Source: G020353235 sp964569555
GTDB lineage: Bacteria; Chloroflexota; Dehalococcoidia; Dehalococcoidales; JAUYDJ01
Direction: 5' to 3'
NCBI GenBank assembly: GCA_964569555.1
Contig: CAZMTT010000001.1
Location: 1-57,761 of the forward strand
DNA length: 57,761 nucleotides
In this document: piece by piece, positions 24,735 through 32,322 of the stretch
Position numbering within the stretch: position 1 is the first letter of the stretch
Layout of the letters: every line of letters begins with the position of its first letter
The notes under the pieces: generated by a model
What the model was told of the DNA's origin: nothing
Seen by the model: the letters and a program-made list of their open reading frames with translations, nothing else
The model's database searches: none
Position numbers and translations under genes: made by a program

Positions 24735-26135
24735 CTATCTCATTTGATACGAAGTTATCGAAACACCACCGACCACCAGCGCCAGGTTGGAGTCAAGAAT
24801 TATCCCCTCGGCATCAGCCCGCGAGTCATAGGTGGGCACGGTCACGGCACCGCTGTTCCAGCTGTAGCAGGTGTAATATTCATCCCCGGTAATACCAATG
24901 TCTAGGAATACCTGCGGTATCGAAACATCAGAAATTACCTGAACCTCGTTGTAGTAGCTGCCGGACACGTCCTTGGTCGTGGTGGCCACGAAGTCTAGGT
25001 GCAAAGTCTCACCAGCGGCGATGGATATCGCCGGCGAGAACAACCAGTAAAGCTCCAGCCGGTCTACGCCGTTGATTTCTCTCTCGGTCTCCACCGGGTC
25101 ATTAGTGGTCATATTACTGGTCGGACCGGTGTAGGTGAAGCCCGGGGGCAGGTAGTCATATATTTCCTCAATATGGTTGGTAAAACCGTCCTGGTTGGTG
25201 ATTTGGATGGTGTAATCAATATCGGTCAATACGCCGGGCGGGATAATCTCGGGGTCGGAGGTTTTCACTATCTGGATTAGCCCGTCATCATCACATACCC
25301 CGGGATTGGCCGGGTTCCCCACCGTCAGAGGGGCCTGGGGACCGCTGAGGGTATCCCATGGCTTCAAGACAATCCAGTTGCAGTGCACCCGGTCGTTGTC
25401 CGCCGCTTTAAACTGGTGTGTCAACTTGAATTTTATTTCCTTCACCTGCCTGGCGGTGAAGTTCCTCATGCCGTGAAAGTAGTTGGGACTGGTGTTGTCC
25501 GAGGAGAAGGGATTGGCTTCGGTGTCAGGGTTGTAATTGGCCGGCCACTTCAGACGCCAGCGTGTGGGCGGGTTCTCGAAGGCAGGGTCGGGGATGCTCA
25601 GCCAGGGACCGCCGTCTGTTCTCATATAACAGCTACCCTCGACAAACTCAGTGTCATCGTAAACGTCGGGCAGGATTTCATAGACAGCATCCAGACCCTG
25701 GGTGGTATTGGCGCTGAGCTGTTCCAGTTTTATGGTATAGGTAACGGTTTGTAAGGTGTTATTGGGGATGGTGTCCGGGGTAACCGTCTTGGTCGGCTGG
25801 ATGACGTCATCGGTGGCCAGGATTATCCCGCCTTTACCGGGCACCGCCCGCATGATGATGGTGAGGTTGACCGATATCGGGCAGGTATCGCAGGTGAGGT
25901 ATCCCACCGGATTCTCTGTTGTGAATTCATTGCCGAACTCGTCATACAGTAGCTTCCACAGGATGTATTCCTGCGCCGTGTCGGCGGCGTAGATTAACTG
26001 CGTCTGGCGGGTGGCAATCTGGCTGCTCTTGAGTGAGGTATCGGTCAGCCGGAGCGCCTGAATTGCCAGTGTTGAGCCGATGGCGAGCAGTATCAGGACC
26101 AGAAGGAAGACCTGTCCCACCTCTTTCTTTTTCAT
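24735..26135 (-). CDS. PilX-like pilus accessory protein with DUF11-type domain
   Basis: About 466 residues. A hydrophobic N-terminal helix (about residues 8-28) is followed by the PilX-like stretch IYAADTAQEYILW (about 47-59), matching YAADAGVEEALW in the paralogue 4611-5465. The C-terminal half carries a DUF11-type beta-sandwich (DIDYTIQITNQDGFTNHIEE ... YLPPGFTYTGP, about 305-400), typical of surface proteins with isopeptide or Ig-like folds. The middle contains a Cys-containing ECD-like segment. It is a candidate pilus-tip adhesin. ATG 26135 overlaps the upstream minor-pilin stop (TGATG). Confidence 0.72.
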   Translation of the reverse strand: MKKKEVGQVFLLVLILLAIGSTLAIQALRLTDTSLKSSQIATRQTQLIYAADTAQEYILWKLLYDEFGNEFTTENPVGYLTCDTCPISVNLTIIMRAVPGKGGIILATDDVIQPTKTVTPDTIPNNTLQTVTYTIKLEQLSANTTQGLDAVYEILPDVYDDTEFVEGSCYMRTDGGPWLSIPDPAFENPPTRWRLKWPANYNPDTEANPFSSDNTSPNYFHGMRNFTARQVKEIKFKLTHQFKAADNDRVHCNWIVLKPWDTLSGPQAPLTVGNPANPGVCDDDGLIQIVKTSDPEIIPPGVLTDIDYTIQITNQDGFTNHIEEIYDYLPPGFTYTGPTSNMTTNDPVETEREINGVDRLELYWLFSPAISIAAGETLHLDFVATTTKDVSGSYYNEVQVISDVSIPQVFLDIGITGDEYYTCYSWNSGAVTVPTYDSRADAEGIILDSNLALVVGGVSITSYQMR

Positions 26136-26632
26136 CACTCTATCACCTCCGCCCGGATAAAGCCGCTGAACTCAACGGTGGCGCTCCGCTGCGGTACGCT
26201 GGAACCGGTGGCGGTAATGGTGACATTGATTACTCTGCCGTTCTGGGTAAAGCCGAGGTCGGTTATGTGCCGGCCCACAATGCTCATCACGCCGTCGTAG
26301 GTGCGCTGCAGCACGGTACCGGAAAGGGTGTACTGGCAGTTATGGGAAGTGCTGTTCTCCGATGAAAAGCCGGTGTAGTCCGTCCAGCTCAGGGTCACCG
26401 AGCTTTGCGGGACCGGGTCGCCGTCGGTGAGGTCGGTGGTCTGGGTCATCATCAGGTCTTTCTTGATGGCTAACGCTGCCTGATTTACATCGGTCAGGGC
26501 GACCACCTGGCTGTTGTTCCGGCCGGTGCCCCAGACAATCTGGTAGAAGCTCATAGAGGCGCCTACCAGTATGACGCTGCCGATGGCTAGCGTTACCAAT
26601 AGTTCAATCAGTGTGAACCCGGCCTGTTTCAT
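26135..26632 (-). CDS. type IV prepilin-like minor pilin (PilW/GspJ-like), second operon
   Basis: 165 residues with leader MKQAG, cleavage G5|F6 and E10 at +5 (FTLIE). The hydrophobic helix is followed by QVVALTDVNQAALAIKKDL, which parallels the NQVQNAGYWISRD region of the first-operon copy. The head contains LSWTDYTGF. It overlaps the upstream minor pilin by four bases (ATGA) and the downstream gene by one, so the three are translationally coupled. Confidence 0.83.
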   Translation of the reverse strand: MKQAGFTLIELLVTLAIGSVILVGASMSFYQIVWGTGRNNSQVVALTDVNQAALAIKKDLMMTQTTDLTDGDPVPQSSVTLSWTDYTGFSSENSTSHNCQYTLSGTVLQRTYDGVMSIVGRHITDLGFTQNGRVINVTITATGSSVPQRSATVEFSGFIRAEVIE

Positions 26633-27060
26633 TTCTTTGTCCTCGCCGTGCAGATTGCCAGGACCTCTTTTCCCGACTCCCGGTATACGGTAACGATAAT
26701 TCTCTGGAAGGTCTCGGTTCCGGTACAGCTACCAAAGCTCTCGGCGGCATCGGCATCGTTGGTGCATTCGGTGGTGGCAATCATGCTGTATTGTGTGGGG
26801 ACAGTAATATTATAAGATTCGGCATCGGGGTAGCTAGCGTTGTAGGAGCTGGACTTGATATTCTCTATATAGTCACTGGCCAGACTGGCGGCGGTTACCT
26901 TCTCATCGGTGATGCTGACGGCGCGGTAGTTGGTACTAAGGGCGGCCACCACGCTCGCCCCGATAAACCCCAGAATGGCCACGGCTACCAGGGTTTCCAT
27001 CAGGCCTATGCCCTGCTGCCCCTGGAAAAACCCAGTTATTGCCTTAACCAGAAATTTCAT
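26629..27060 (-). CDS. type IV prepilin-like minor pilin (PilV/GspI-like), second operon
   Basis: 143 residues with a longer leader of 17 residues (MKFLVKAITGFFQGQQG). The cleavage site is G17|I18, and E22 falls at +5 (IGLME). The helix TLVAVAILGFIGASVVAAL is followed by a head with two Cys (TTECTNDADAA and FGSCTGTE, about 15 residues apart). These may form a disulfide, unlike the first-operon homologue 3674-4069. No clear ribosome binding site precedes the ATG, which lies 25 bases after the pilC stop. Confidence 0.8.
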   Translation of the reverse strand: MKFLVKAITGFFQGQQGIGLMETLVAVAILGFIGASVVAALSTNYRAVSITDEKVTAASLASDYIENIKSSSYNASYPDAESYNITVPTQYSMIATTECTNDADAAESFGSCTGTETFQRIIVTVYRESGKEVLAICTARTKK

Positions 27061-27085
27061 AACATCAGCGTACCATCACTTTTGA

Positions 27086-28336
27086 TTAACCAAAGGCGCC
27101 GGTGAGGGTATACATTGGCATTAGTACCGAGATGGCGATAAAACCGACCAGCAGTGCAATGCCGACGGTAGCCAGTGGGCCTATCAAGCCGACTATGGTA
27201 GCTGCCTTTTCGTCGGCGGTAGATTCGCAGAAATCAGCCACCACTCCCAGAGTGAAGTCAAGGGTGTTGCTTTCCTCCCCGACGGCTACCATCTGGATGA
27301 GTAGTGGCGGGAACAGGGCAATACGGGACATCGGTGCGGCTAATCCCTCACCCAGATAAAGCTTGTCCCTGAGTTCATCCAAGGCGCTACGGAAGACATA
27401 ATTATTGGTGGAGTAGGGCGCCATCTCCATTATCTCCTGCAGGTTCATCCCGGCGCTTATCAGTACCGATACCGTTCGGCTGAAACGGCCCAGCTCTGAC
27501 ATGAGAGTCGTCGTCCCGATTAAGGGCGCATTGAGCCGGATACGGTCAAGTATCCGCCTTCCGGTCGGCTGCTTGACCATCCACAGTATCGTCGCCACCA
27601 ATATTGCCCCGATGATGACGAGATAGAGCATGTTGCCGGTGACAAATCCGGTCAGTCCAATCAGGATTCGGGTGGGCAGGGGTAGCTCCACATTCATGGT
27701 GGTGAACATGTCCAGCAGGCTTGGCATGACCACGGTGATAAGAATTATAATGACTACAAAGCCGACGCCAAGGACTATCGCGGGATAGACCAGAGCCTTA
27801 CTTATCTTTTTGGCCATCATGTTCTGTCGTTCCTGATAGTCAGCCATTCGCTGCAGGACACTATGCAAGTCTCCCGATTGTTCGCCAACGGAAATGGTCC
27901 GGTAATAAATCTCGCCAAAAGCCTTGGGGTGTTTGCTCAGGGCCTGGGAAAATGAAACTCCGCCGCGTATGTCTAAAATAATGGCTTCCAGAATTTTCTT
28001 AAAGGCACGACTGGTGGCTACCTGGCCCTGAAGAATTTCCATTGCCGGTAGCAGTGAGATGCCTGACCGGAGCAGTATCGCCAGCTGGCGAGAAAAGACG
28101 ATGACATCCCGCGGCTTTACCGTAAAAAAGGTCGGCAGTGCCTCTTCCAGGCTGAACATAGAAGGGGCGACCTGTACCTGTATCGGGTTGTAGCCCTTAG
28201 CGATAATAAGCCGCTCTGCGGCCAGCTCATTGGGCGCCTTGACGCTGCCCTTTACCAGCTTTCCCTGCCGGTCATAGGCTTCATAGCGGTAGGTTAGCGG
28301 TTTTGGCTTTTTAATGCTCTCAATAGTGCTGGTCAT
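27086..28336 (-). CDS. pilC: type IV pilus platform protein PilC (GspF family), second copy
   Basis: 416 residues with two GspF repeats: SVGEQSGDLHSVLQRMADYQERQ (about 155-177) and AVGEESNTLDFTLGVVADF (second half). Three transmembrane segments are present, about 185-210, 233-258 and 385-408. The N-terminal ubiquitin-like RYEAYDRQGKLVKGSV stretch matches the first copy's YQYVAHNESGKVIKGKL. It starts 7 bases after pilB. It should pair with the PilB at 28344-30056 rather than with the first-operon ATPase, though exchange cannot be excluded. Confidence 0.93.
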   Translation of the reverse strand: MTSTIESIKKPKPLTYRYEAYDRQGKLVKGSVKAPNELAAERLIIAKGYNPIQVQVAPSMFSLEEALPTFFTVKPRDVIVFSRQLAILLRSGISLLPAMEILQGQVATSRAFKKILEAIILDIRGGVSFSQALSKHPKAFGEIYYRTISVGEQSGDLHSVLQRMADYQERQNMMAKKISKALVYPAIVLGVGFVVIIILITVVMPSLLDMFTTMNVELPLPTRILIGLTGFVTGNMLYLVIIGAILVATILWMVKQPTGRRILDRIRLNAPLIGTTTLMSELGRFSRTVSVLISAGMNLQEIMEMAPYSTNNYVFRSALDELRDKLYLGEGLAAPMSRIALFPPLLIQMVAVGEESNTLDFTLGVVADFCESTADEKAATIVGLIGPLATVGIALLVGFIAISVLMPMYTLTGAFG

Positions 28337-28343
28337 TTTTCCC

Positions 28344-30056
28344 CTAATAGGTTATGGAGAAGACATTGCGAATGACTTCGCCGGGGGTGGTGATACCCAT
28401 TTTTACTTTCAGCATGCCATCATGCCACAGTGAGAGCATACCTTCTTTATAGGCGACAGAGCGAATTTCATTGGCGCTGGCACCGGCCAGGACCAGCCGG
28501 TTCAGGTCCTCGCTCATGGTCAAAACCTCAAAGATGCCGGTTCGACCCTGAAAGCCGGTGTTGGCACAGAAAGTGCAACCGGCGCCGATTATGAATTCAG
28601 TGCGCTTCTCCTTAAATTCTTTCTCGTAGGCTTCCCGTTCATCGTCAGGGACCGACGTAGGTCCGGAGCAATAGGGGCAGACCTTGCGCACCATTCTCTG
28701 GGCGACCACGCCAATCAGTGCTGAGGTAATCAGGAAGGCTTCTACACCCAGGTCTATCATCCGGTAAATGGTGGCTACGGCGTCATTGGCGTGGACTGAG
28801 GAGAGCACTAGGTGACCGGTCAGGGCGGCCTGGGTGGATATCTGGGCCGTCTCCGCATCACGTATCTCACCGACCAGAATGACATCCGGGTCAAGTCTCA
28901 TGCAGGCCCTAAGCCCGGTGGCAAAGTTCACTCCGGCGGCGGGATTGACCTGCATCTGGTTAATATTGGTAAAGCGGTACTCTACCGGGTCTTCAATGGT
29001 GAGGATATTGCGTCCGATGGCATCAAGCTGGTTGACCGTGGCGTACTGGGTGGTGGTCTTACCGGAGCCGGTGGGACCGCTGATTAAAATTATGCCAAAG
29101 GGGGTCTTTACCATTCTCGCGTATCGCCCCAGAATATCGGGTAGAAAGCCAATCTCCGCTAACGGCAGAAAGGCGAAGGTTTTGTCCAGAATCCGGAGCA
29201 CCGCCATTTCCCCGTATACCGTATTGGAGGTAGCCACCCGGATATCAACCTCTCTATCCTCCATGTCAAAGGTGATCTGACCATCCTGGGGGCGGCGGCG
29301 CTCGGCAATATTGAGCCCGGCCATAATCTTCACCCGGGAGAGCAGCGGCTCGTGGACATTCAAGGGGAGGGACATAACTTCGCTCAAAATACCATCAATG
29401 CGGTAGCGGATGCGCAGCTTGTCATCCTGAGGCTCAACGTGGATATCTGAGGCCCGGTCTCTTACCGCCTGCTTGATAAGCAGGTCAATGGCACGTACCA
29501 CCGGGGCTTGAGCAATGGCTTCGGCGGAGACCCGTGTCTCTCTCATCCCGCCGCCGCCACTTCGGTAGCGAAGCGGAATTTGGCTGAGCTGTTCTTCAAT
29601 CTCGCCACCAATCCGGTAGTTGAGGTCAATCATCTCCTGGATATCCTGGAAGGTGCTGATTACCGGCTCAATCCGTTTCATGGTCAGGGAAGTTAGCTCC
29701 TCAATGGTGTGGATATCTCTCGGGTCTTCCATGGCAACCACGACGGCACCATCCAGCATACGTACCGGGATAACGCCGTATTTTCGGGCGATTGCTTCTG
29801 GAATTAGCTTCAGGGCTTGTGTTTGGACTCCCTCTTTCTTCAGATTGACGAAGGGAATCCCCAGCTGAAGGCTGATGAAGAAAGCAAGTTGCTGGGTGGT
29901 GACTAAACGCTGCTGGAGCAGAATTCGCTCTACCCTTTCGCCACTCTTACGCTGCAGCTCCTGGACGCGGGTGAGCTGCTCATCGCTAACCAGCCCGCCT
30001 TCAACCAGTAGCTGCCCCAGATCTTTCTTGGCTACTTTTTTCTCTGATGACTTCAC
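28344..30056 (-). CDS. pilB: type IV pilus extension ATPase PilB with MshEN-like N-terminal domain
   Basis: 570 residues. The N-terminus KKDLGQLLVEGGLVSDEQL (about residues 10-28) and the following LTRVQELQ match the first half of the c-di-GMP-binding MshEN signature. A second, more divergent copy follows (ERILLQQRLVTTQQLAFFI). The ATPase has Walker A GPTGSGKTTT (about 329-338), Walker B DPDVILVGEIRD, a His box ending SSVHAND and a zinc tetracysteine (CPYC, CTFC). Compared with the first PilB, this one retains the putative c-di-GMP domain. GTG follows GGAGGAGAAA. Confidence 0.92.
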   Translation of the reverse strand: MKSSEKKVAKKDLGQLLVEGGLVSDEQLTRVQELQRKSGERVERILLQQRLVTTQQLAFFISLQLGIPFVNLKKEGVQTQALKLIPEAIARKYGVIPVRMLDGAVVVAMEDPRDIHTIEELTSLTMKRIEPVISTFQDIQEMIDLNYRIGGEIEEQLSQIPLRYRSGGGGMRETRVSAEAIAQAPVVRAIDLLIKQAVRDRASDIHVEPQDDKLRIRYRIDGILSEVMSLPLNVHEPLLSRVKIMAGLNIAERRRPQDGQITFDMEDREVDIRVATSNTVYGEMAVLRILDKTFAFLPLAEIGFLPDILGRYARMVKTPFGIILISGPTGSGKTTTQYATVNQLDAIGRNILTIEDPVEYRFTNINQMQVNPAAGVNFATGLRACMRLDPDVILVGEIRDAETAQISTQAALTGHLVLSSVHANDAVATIYRMIDLGVEAFLITSALIGVVAQRMVRKVCPYCSGPTSVPDDEREAYEKEFKEKRTEFIIGAGCTFCANTGFQGRTGIFEVLTMSEDLNRLVLAGASANEIRSVAYKEGMLSLWHDGMLKVKMGITTPGEVIRNVFSITY

Positions 30057-30074
30057 TTTCTCCTCCCCTCCGGG

Positions 30075-31106
30075 TTAGCCTTCTTTTGGCGCCAGCCTGA
30101 TTCGGAGCATCCCCTTTTTCCCTTTTGCCGGGCTGTCCTTATCGCTTTGCTCCACTATTGGTTCTACTTCAGGTAGCCGGGACGATAAAGCGCTAATGAC
30201 GGGGACTGGCTTATCCAGCGCCACCGTTATCGTGGTGCCCCGGTCCAGAGAGCCAGTGCTATGGACCAGCTTTACCTCCGGCGTGGTCTGCAGGTAGGTG
30301 AACAATTTAGTCATCACCTTGGGGTCTACCGGCGAGGCGATGATTAGCTCTATTTCGCCGGTATAAAGGGTCTGGTCACCGCTGGTCTTCACTTGAGTGG
30401 TGCCTTTTTCAGAGGGGGGTGACTCCGCCGACTCATTTTTGGTGGCCGTGGCTGTTTCGGCTGCGGCCGGCTCTATCTTATCTTCAGCAACCGCCTCTTC
30501 AGGCTCGGCCGGTGGCTCTATCTTATCTTCAGCAACCGCCGCTTCAGGCTCGGCCGGTGGCTCTACCTTCTCTTCAATAGCCGCCTCTTTAGCGGCAGTC
30601 TCGGCGGCTTTCTTCAGTTCCTCGGCTTCCAGTTTAGCCTGGCTGGTAATTTTCTCCGCCTCTGCCCTGGCTTCTTCGGTAGCAGTAGCCTCGGCGGCTT
30701 TCTTCAGTTCCTCGGCTTCCAGTTTAGCCTGGCTGATAATTTTCTCTGCCTCTGCCCTGGCTTCTTCGGTAGCGGTAGCCTCGGCGGCTTTCTTCAGTTC
30801 CTCGGCTTCCAGTTTAGCCTGGCTGGTAATTTTCTCCGCCTCTGCCCTGGCTTCTTCGCTAACGCTGGCTTCGGCGGCTTTCTTCAGTTTATCGGCTTCC
30901 CTTTTGGCCTGGCTGATGATTTTCTCCGCCTCCGCCTTGGCCTCTTCCAGGGCGGCTATCTGTTCCGCCTCGTCCACTACCGACTCAGCCGCCCGCTCAT
31001 TGGTGGCGCTGATTATCTGGTCCTCATCGCGCTCCTTGGGTGGCTTGCTCTTTCGCTGCACCATCCAGGGCATGACGACTCTTCTTTTCGGTGTTTCTGC
31101 AGTCAT
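30075..31106 (-). CDS. coiled-coil repeat protein heading the second pilus operon
   Basis: 343 residues. Residues about 45-175 are a long Ala/Glu/Lys-rich coiled coil built from four 30-residue repeats (90-bp DNA repeats starting at 30601, 30691, 30781 and 30871) with EARAEAEKI-SQAKLEAEELKK-type units. A Pro/Glu linker of three 15-residue repeats (45-bp period) follows, at about 180-225. A C-terminal domain (about 250-325) is a compact alpha/beta unit containing GEIELIIASPVDPKVMTKLF. No family is recognised. It is not membrane-anchored. It directly precedes pilB and may link the ATPase to other factors (inference). Upstream GGAAGG sets the ATG. Confidence 0.75.
   Translation of the reverse strand: MTAETPKRRVVMPWMVQRKSKPPKERDEDQIISATNERAAESVVDEAEQIAALEEAKAEAEKIISQAKREADKLKKAAEASVSEEARAEAEKITSQAKLEAEELKKAAEATATEEARAEAEKIISQAKLEAEELKKAAEATATEEARAEAEKITSQAKLEAEELKKAAETAAKEAAIEEKVEPPAEPEAAVAEDKIEPPAEPEEAVAEDKIEPAAAETATATKNESAESPPSEKGTTQVKTSGDQTLYTGEIELIIASPVDPKVMTKLFTYLQTTPEVKLVHSTGSLDRGTTITVALDKPVPVISALSSRLPEVEPIVEQSDKDSPAKGKKGMLRIRLAPKEG
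30469..30575. repeat. 45-bp tandem repeat (three imperfect units)
   Basis: GGCTCTA-type units start at 30469, 30514 and 30559, exactly 45 bases apart, encoding the Pro/Glu-rich linker (EPPAEPE-AVAEDKI) of the coiled-coil protein. Confidence 0.75.
30601..30960. repeat. 90-bp tandem repeat (four units)
   Basis: TCGGCGGCTTTCTTCAGTT recurs at 30601, 30691, 30781 and 30871, an exact 90-base period (30 codons). It encodes the coiled coil of the 343-residue protein. Three of the units are nearly identical, indicating recent expansion or homogenisation. Confidence 0.9.
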
Positions 31107-31160
31107 AAAGTGTTACCTTCCTGTTGGTGGTCACCTAAAACTACTTTTTCCCACTCTAAA

Positions 31161-31189
31161 ATCATAATTCGCCACTCGGCAAATGTCAA
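31161..31189 (-). promoter_or_regulatory. promoter of the second pilus operon
   Basis: On the minus strand, TTGACA (31189-31184), a 17-base spacer and TATGAT (31166-31161), near consensus. Transcription would start near 31154 and give a leader of about 48 bases. Confidence 0.75.
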
Positions 31190-31302
31190 CTAGATATGCC
31201 TGTTTGTCAAGTTGTCCACTGCCAACCATTATAATTTGCCAAAAGGCACTTGGGGTTGAGGCTTTACCGGTGGGCTTTTTACTTTCATTGTAGCGGAGTG
31301 AG

Positions 31303-31343
31303 GTTAAATCTTCGTTAAAATAGATTAAATCTACATTAAGATA
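31303..31343. promoter_or_regulatory. helically phased TTAA array, probable regulator-binding site
   Basis: TTAA occurs at 31304, 31315, 31325 and 31336, with spacings of 11, 10 and 11 bases, i.e. one per helical turn. Related flanks (GTTAAATC, GTTAAAAT, ATTAAATC, ATTAAGAT) make it look like direct repeats for an OmpR/PhoB-type regulator. It lies 115-150 bases upstream of the pilus promoter. Confidence 0.5.
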
Positions 31344-31440
31344 GGGTGAAATTTAGCTAAAATTTTGCCGGCGGCAGATAGAGAGGCACTGGTTATCCTG
31401 AATTCTATCGAATGCGGTTACGCCGCCGGCCTGGTATTGG

Positions 31441-31755
31441 CTACTCTTCGTCTTCTTTGCCCCAGCTCTGCATCATTTCCCGGATGCGCTGGGCAAGTTT
31501 GGGGCTGGAGCGCAGCCGCTCAATGAAAATGGGGCAGCCCTCCAGCAGTGAATTCTGGGCGGCGGTGGCCATGCTGGAGAGCAGGTTCTGCAGGCTAATG
31601 TCCGTCTGTGGCGCAAAGCTGGCGCCGGGTGTTGATGACTCCATCTGTCGGCGGATGTCATCGGCGGTGAACCTCATCGGCATGACACAGGTTTTATACC
31701 ACGGGCATTCCTTGCACTGGACGATACTATAGGCTTCATCCAAAATATCACTCAT
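31441..31755 (-). CDS. small four-cysteine protein, unknown function
   Basis: 104 residues. The N-terminus carries CKECPWYKTC (residues 14-23), a Cx2Cx5C arrangement suited to a metal or Fe-S site. A fourth Cys lies in GCPIFIERLR (about residue 75). The rest is helical and polar. No family is recognised. AGGAGG lies seven bases before the ATG. It is the last gene of a run with TlpA and CcdA, so its cysteines may be clients of that thiol pathway (inference). Confidence 0.7.
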   Translation of the reverse strand: MSDILDEAYSIVQCKECPWYKTCVMPMRFTADDIRRQMESSTPGASFAPQTDISLQNLLSSMATAAQNSLLEGCPIFIERLRSSPKLAQRIREMMQSWGKEDEE

Positions 31756-31779
31756 CTCAAGCCTCCTTCTTCCGTGTGA

Positions 31780-32301
31780 CTAGGGAACAATCTGACTGAG
31801 CTTGGTTTCTATTGCCTCTTTACTTCGGAAGCCACCGATTATTCTGGCTCTGATTATACCGTCTTTATCAATAAAAAAGGTGGTCGGTATACTGGCCACA
31901 TTATATTTTTGGGCTAAGCTCTGTTTGGTGTCAAGCAGTACCGGCAGAGAAAGCTGGTGACTTTGCATGAACCGGCTCACTTCAGAGGGGCTATCACCCA
32001 GGTTAACGGTCAGCACCACTAACCCCTGGTCTGACCACTCCTCATAGACCTGTTGCAGGTAGGGCATTTCCTCCTCGCAGGGGCGGCACCAGCCTGCCCA
32101 GAAGTTGAGCAATACCGGCTTACCCTTGAAATCACTGAGACTAACTTCTGCTCCGCCAAGGCCGGGCAGCTGGAAATCGGGTGCCGGCTTACCCACCTCG
32201 ACAACCAGAGCCGAGCAGCCCATCGCTATCAATCCCAGAATAGCTACGGGGACAAAGTATATTAGTATCTTGGTCAATCTTTCCGGCTTGGTTAAACTCA
32301 T
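31780..32301 (-). CDS. TlpA/ResA-like thioredoxin-fold lipoprotein
   Basis: 173 residues. An N-terminal transmembrane helix ends in a lipobox (GLIAMGCSA, C about 29), so it is probably a lipid-anchored extracytoplasmic protein. The AhpC-TSA/thioredoxin domain has the redox motif WCRPC (about residues 71-75) and the cis-Pro loop VASIPTTFF. It should reduce disulfides outside the cytoplasm, for instance in cytochrome c maturation, using electrons from the adjacent CcdA. It follows ccdA by 21 bases. Confidence 0.9.
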   Translation of the reverse strand: MSLTKPERLTKILIYFVPVAILGLIAMGCSALVVEVGKPAPDFQLPGLGGAEVSLSDFKGKPVLLNFWAGWCRPCEEEMPYLQQVYEEWSDQGLVVLTVNLGDSPSEVSRFMQSHQLSLPVLLDTKQSLAQKYNVASIPTTFFIDKDGIIRARIIGGFRSKEAIETKLSQIVP

Positions 32302-32322
32302 TAGTTAAATTTTACCGCTAAA

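Larger units (their letters stand above)
31107..31440. other. 334-base intergenic region upstream of the second pilus operon
   Basis: No gene is seen. It holds the operon promoter (31161-31189) and a helically phased TTAA array (31303-31343). There is also an extended pair of complementary 8-mers, CCGGCGGC (31368-31375) and GCCGCCGG (31422-31429), 46 bases apart. Confidence 0.6.

Noticed and set aside
30601..30960. CRISPR-like array.
   Set aside because: The units are contiguous 90-bp coding repeats with no spacers, inside an intact reading frame.
31368..31429. Long stem between CCGGCGGC and GCCGCCGG as a terminator for the four-Cys gene.
   Set aside because: The 46-base loop is too long to be convincing, so it is only mentioned in the intergenic entry.
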